Source: Stenotrophomonas sp. UBA2124 (GTDB lineage Bacteria > Pseudomonadota > Gammaproteobacteria > Xanthomonadales > Xanthomonadaceae). Taken from it: 64,000 nucleotides of DNA. A model generated the notes under the pieces. The model had not been told where the DNA came from, made no database searches, and saw only the letters and a program-made list of their open reading frames with translations. Both the position numbers and the translations under genes were made by a program. The DNA is taken from contig DCXY01000044.1 in NCBI GenBank assembly GCA_002329155.1, forward strand, positions 73,281 to 137,280, in the 5' to 3' direction. The stretch's first letter is position 1. The number at the start of each line of letters is the position of its first letter. This document shows positions 61,618 through 64,000 of the stretch, piece after piece.

Positions 61618-62604
61618 ATGCAACGCCGTTCATCACGCCGCTATCAGTCGCTGATCCTGCTGTCTGTGTGCGCCATCGCCGCGGTGGCGGGCTGCAAGCG
61701 GGCGGCGGAGCCGTTACCCGGTGCCGCCACCGAGCCGGCGGCGATGGTGCGGCAGTTGGCGCAGAAGCTGCATGACAACGACCTGGTCGGCTATGCCCGT
61801 GCGGCGGTGCCGCCGTCGCAGTACGCCGCGCTGGAGACCGCCTGGGCACAAGGCCATAGCCGCTGGCCGCTGACCGAGCTGCCGTTGGATGACAAATTGC
61901 CCGCGCTGCTGGGCACGTTGTCGGAGAAGGGCGCCGAACAGAAGCTGCAGCGCGCTTTCCGTGCCCAGTTCGAGGGGCAGGCTGCCAGCGTGCGCCAGGC
62001 CGCGCATTCGCTGGGCCTGTTCGGCGTGCAGTACATCACCCACCAGGGCGACTACACCGCCAGCGAGCGCGAGCATTACGTGCAGCTGGTCACCGCGCTC
62101 AGCGGCTGGGCGCAGGCCGCGCCGCTGTCCGATGCCAAGCTGGCGCGGGCCAATATCGCCCTGCTGACCACCGCCGCCCGCGCCACCGGGCTGGATTCGG
62201 ACCAGGCCCTCCAGCAGGCCGGCATGACCGCCAGCCTGCAGCGCCTGGGGCCATTTGCCGGCACCCTGAAGAAAGTGCTGGCCAGTTACGGGCTTACGCT
62301 GGACGAGAGTGTCGCCAAGATGCGTACCGGACTGGTCAGCGAGAATGGCGACCAGGCCATCGTCCGCGTGCAGTACGCGCTGGCCGGCAAGGACGTGGAT
62401 GTGCAGGTGGCACTGGTGCGCCGCGAGGGCCATTGGTACCTGGCCCGTACCCTGGCCGAAGCCGACCAGGCCATCGCCGCCGCGCAGGCTGCCCAGCAGG
62501 CAATCGAACAGGCACAGGAGCAGGCCCGGCTGGACGCCGCCGCCGCCGAACCAGCCAGCCCGGCTGACGGCCCCGACCACGCCGGATCAACCGCTAAGCC
62601 ATAA
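61618..62604 (+). CDS. exported lipoprotein of unknown function
   Basis: A 328-residue protein starting at ATG 61618 with GGGGGGAGGAG upstream. The signal peptide ends in the lipobox-like AVAGC (C26). The body is mainly helical (MVRQLAQKLHDNDLVGYARA, QKLQRAFRAQFEGQAASVRQ, LTTAARATGLDSDQALQQAG), followed by a strand-rich part (QAIVRVQYALAGKDVDVQVA, REGHWYLART) and an Ala/Gln-rich tail. I do not recognise the family. The stop overlaps the next start as TAATG, so it is translationally coupled to plsB. Confidence 0.82.
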   Translation: MQRRSSRRYQSLILLSVCAIAAVAGCKRAAEPLPGAATEPAAMVRQLAQKLHDNDLVGYARAAVPPSQYAALETAWAQGHSRWPLTELPLDDKLPALLGTLSEKGAEQKLQRAFRAQFEGQAASVRQAAHSLGLFGVQYITHQGDYTASEREHYVQLVTALSGWAQAAPLSDAKLARANIALLTTAARATGLDSDQALQQAGMTASLQRLGPFAGTLKKVLASYGLTLDESVAKMRTGLVSENGDQAIVRVQYALAGKDVDVQVALVRREGHWYLARTLAEADQAIAAAQAAQQAIEQAQEQARLDAAAAEPASPADGPDHAGSTAKP

Positions 62605-64000
62605 TGGCGCCGATGTCGAAACAGAAATCCCAACCCGGACAGGGTGAACTGCTCCCCCCGGACGACGCCTCGCAGGCGCCGGCCGCCCCCCCTGCTGCCA
62701 TCGTCCCTGGCCATGGCGGCCCACGCCCGCCGGCCGCGCGCCAGGGCCGCCGCCCGCTGTGGGCGCGGCTGCTGGGCAAGCTGGTCGAGCCGTGGCTGGG
62801 GCTGAAGATCGAACCCGAGCTGGCCGGCCAGTACGACGATGGCCGCCCGGTGGTCTACGTGCTGGAAGACTACGGCCTGTCCAACGCGCTGATCCTGGAC
62901 AAGGCCTGCCGCGACGCCGGCCTGCCCTCGCCGCTGGTGCCGCTGGCCGGTGACCCTACCGGGCGCAAGCGCGCCTATGTGGCGCTGTCGCGGCGTTCCA
63001 GCAACAGCGCCATCATTCCCGAACAGCGGGGTGCCAAGACCCACTCCGACTCGCTGGCCAAGCTGCTGCAGGCGCACCGCAACAACCCCGCGCTGGACGT
63101 GCTGCTGGTACCGGTGTCGATCTTCGTGGGCCGCGCGCCGGACAAGCAGAGTGGCTGGTTCGCGGTGCTGTTCTCGGAAAACTGGGCGCTGGTGGGCCGC
63201 TTCCGCCGGCTGCTGGCGGTGCTGCTCAATGGCCGCGACACCATCGTCCGCTTCGCCCCGCCGGTGTCGCTGCGCGAGACCGTCAACGAGGGCCTGGAGC
63301 CCGAGCGCACGGTGCGCAAGCTGCAGCGCGTGCTGCGCGCGCACTTCCGCCGCATCCGCGAATCCATCATCGGCCCGGATCTGTCCACCCGCCGCCTGCT
63401 GGTGGACAAGGTGCTGGCCTCGGACCCGGTGCGCGAAGCCATCGCCGCGCAGGCCAAGCGCGACAACTCCAAGCTCACTGATGCGTGGAAGAAGGCGCAG
63501 AGTTACGGCTGGGAAATCGCCGCCGACTACTCCACGCCCGTGGTGCGTTCGGCCAGCTTCCTGCTCAGCCATGTGTGGAACCGCATCTACGCCGGCGTGC
63601 TGGTGCACCACCTGGACAAGTTCAAACAGGCCGCACCGGGGCACGAAATCATCTACGTGCCCAGCCACCGCAGCCACATGGATTACCTGCTGCTGAGCTA
63701 CCTGCTGTACGACCGCGGCATCGTGCCGCCGCACATCGTGGCCGGCATCAACCTCAATCTGCCGGTGGTCGGCACGCTGCTGCGCAAGGGTGGTGCGTTC
63801 TTCATCCGCCGCTCGATCAAGGGCAACGCGCTGTACTCGGCGGTGCTCAGCGAGTACGTGGCGCAGCTGGTGGCTGGCGGCTACTCCATCGAATACTTCG
63901 TCGAGGGTGGCCGCTCGCGCACCGGGCGCCTGCTGCAGCCCAAGGGCGGCATGATCTCGATGACGCTGCGCGCCTTCCTGCGCCAGCCGCGCAAGCCGGT
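62604..64000 (+). CDS. plsB: glycerol-3-phosphate 1-O-acyltransferase, 5' part
   Basis: The inner-membrane enzyme that starts phospholipid synthesis by acylating glycerol 3-phosphate. The frame runs off the end of the window, leaving about 460 of an expected ~860-890 residues. Numbered from the second ATG (62613), the acyltransferase HX4D motif is H352-D357 (SHRSHMDYLLLSY), followed by GGAFFIRRSIKGN and FVEGGRSRTG, the glycerophosphate-binding blocks. Two in-frame starts exist: ATG 62604 overlaps the previous stop (TAATG), and ATG 62613 lies three codons on. The N-terminal ~50 residues are Pro/Ala-rich and variable in this family. Confidence 0.95.
   Translation, partial: MAPMSKQKSQPGQGELLPPDDASQAPAAPPAAIVPGHGGPRPPAARQGRRPLWARLLGKLVEPWLGLKIEPELAGQYDDGRPVVYVLEDYGLSNALILDKACRDAGLPSPLVPLAGDPTGRKRAYVALSRRSSNSAIIPEQRGAKTHSDSLAKLLQAHRNNPALDVLLVPVSIFVGRAPDKQSGWFAVLFSENWALVGRFRRLLAVLLNGRDTIVRFAPPVSLRETVNEGLEPERTVRKLQRVLRAHFRRIRESIIGPDLSTRRLLVDKVLASDPVREAIAAQAKRDNSKLTDAWKKAQSYGWEIAADYSTPVVRSASFLLSHVWNRIYAGVLVHHLDKFKQAAPGHEIIYVPSHRSHMDYLLLSYLLYDRGIVPPHIVAGINLNLPVVGTLLRKGGAFFIRRSIKGNALYSAVLSEYVAQLVAGGYSIEYFVEGGRSRTGRLLQPKGGMISMTLRAFLRQPRKP

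Overview
The window is G+C-rich chromosomal DNA with strong GC3 coding bias. Gene content points to a gammaproteobacterium of the Xanthomonadaceae, most likely Stenotrophomonas or a close relative: several large TonB-dependent receptors of the Xanthomonas/Caulobacter type, I78-type lipoproteins, a gltBD pair, and abundant palindromic intergenic repeats of the CCCCTCTCCC...GGGAGAGGGG and GTAGCCCGGGTAAGCGC types. This placement is inferred from gene families, not from a marker gene. No rRNA, tRNA, CRISPR array, prophage or insertion sequence was seen.

Layout. 0-8.8 kb holds housekeeping and miscellaneous genes: the end of a radical SAM gene, a decayed ORF, a 2OG-Fe(II) oxygenase, fbp, an MgtC/DUF4010 membrane protein, an aromatic aminotransferase, a PqqU/YncD-like TonB receptor and a small conserved protein. 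9-24 kb is a polysaccharide (uronate) utilisation locus: eda, kdgK and a beta-helix lyase-like protein on the minus strand; on the plus strand, a TonB receptor translationally coupled to an alginate-lyase-family enzyme, a second TonB receptor, and a 1264-residue LamG protein that resembles an undescribed lyase. Four copies of a TGRCYADCGGTGTCA motif lie in front of three of these transcription units. At 24-25.4 kb the converging 3' ends of the large enzyme gene and a two-domain methylglyoxal synthase gene form a three-unit tandem array of gene ends and palindromes.

26.3-39.5 kb is a trans-4-hydroxy-L-proline and peptide catabolism island. A PAS-AraC regulator is divergent from a tightly overlapping operon: hydroxyproline 2-epimerase, three-subunit D-hydroxyproline dehydrogenase, pyrroline-4-hydroxy-2-carboxylate deaminase, 2-oxoglutarate semialdehyde dehydrogenase and an M24 prolidase-like peptidase, followed by an APC permease and a dipeptidyl-peptidase-IV-like S9 enzyme. 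A convergent Ldh-family imine reductase closes it. Together they could take collagen-like peptides to 2-oxoglutarate.

39.6-64 kb holds gltD-gltB (ammonium assimilation), two I78-like lipoproteins, a nine-cysteine mini-protein, a saccharopine-dehydrogenase-like protein, a BlaI-BlaR1-like pair with two perfect or near-perfect operators, the MrfA/MrfB-type DNA repair pair, an extra thymidylate kinase, rlmF, an AI-2E family transporter, a YceH protein, an e(P4)-type phosphatase, pyrF, a probable small RNA gene, a lipoprotein and plsB (cut by the window end). Composite palindromic repeats fill the larger gaps at 50.7-51.3 and 58.6-58.9 kb, and one overlaps the 3' end of mrfB.
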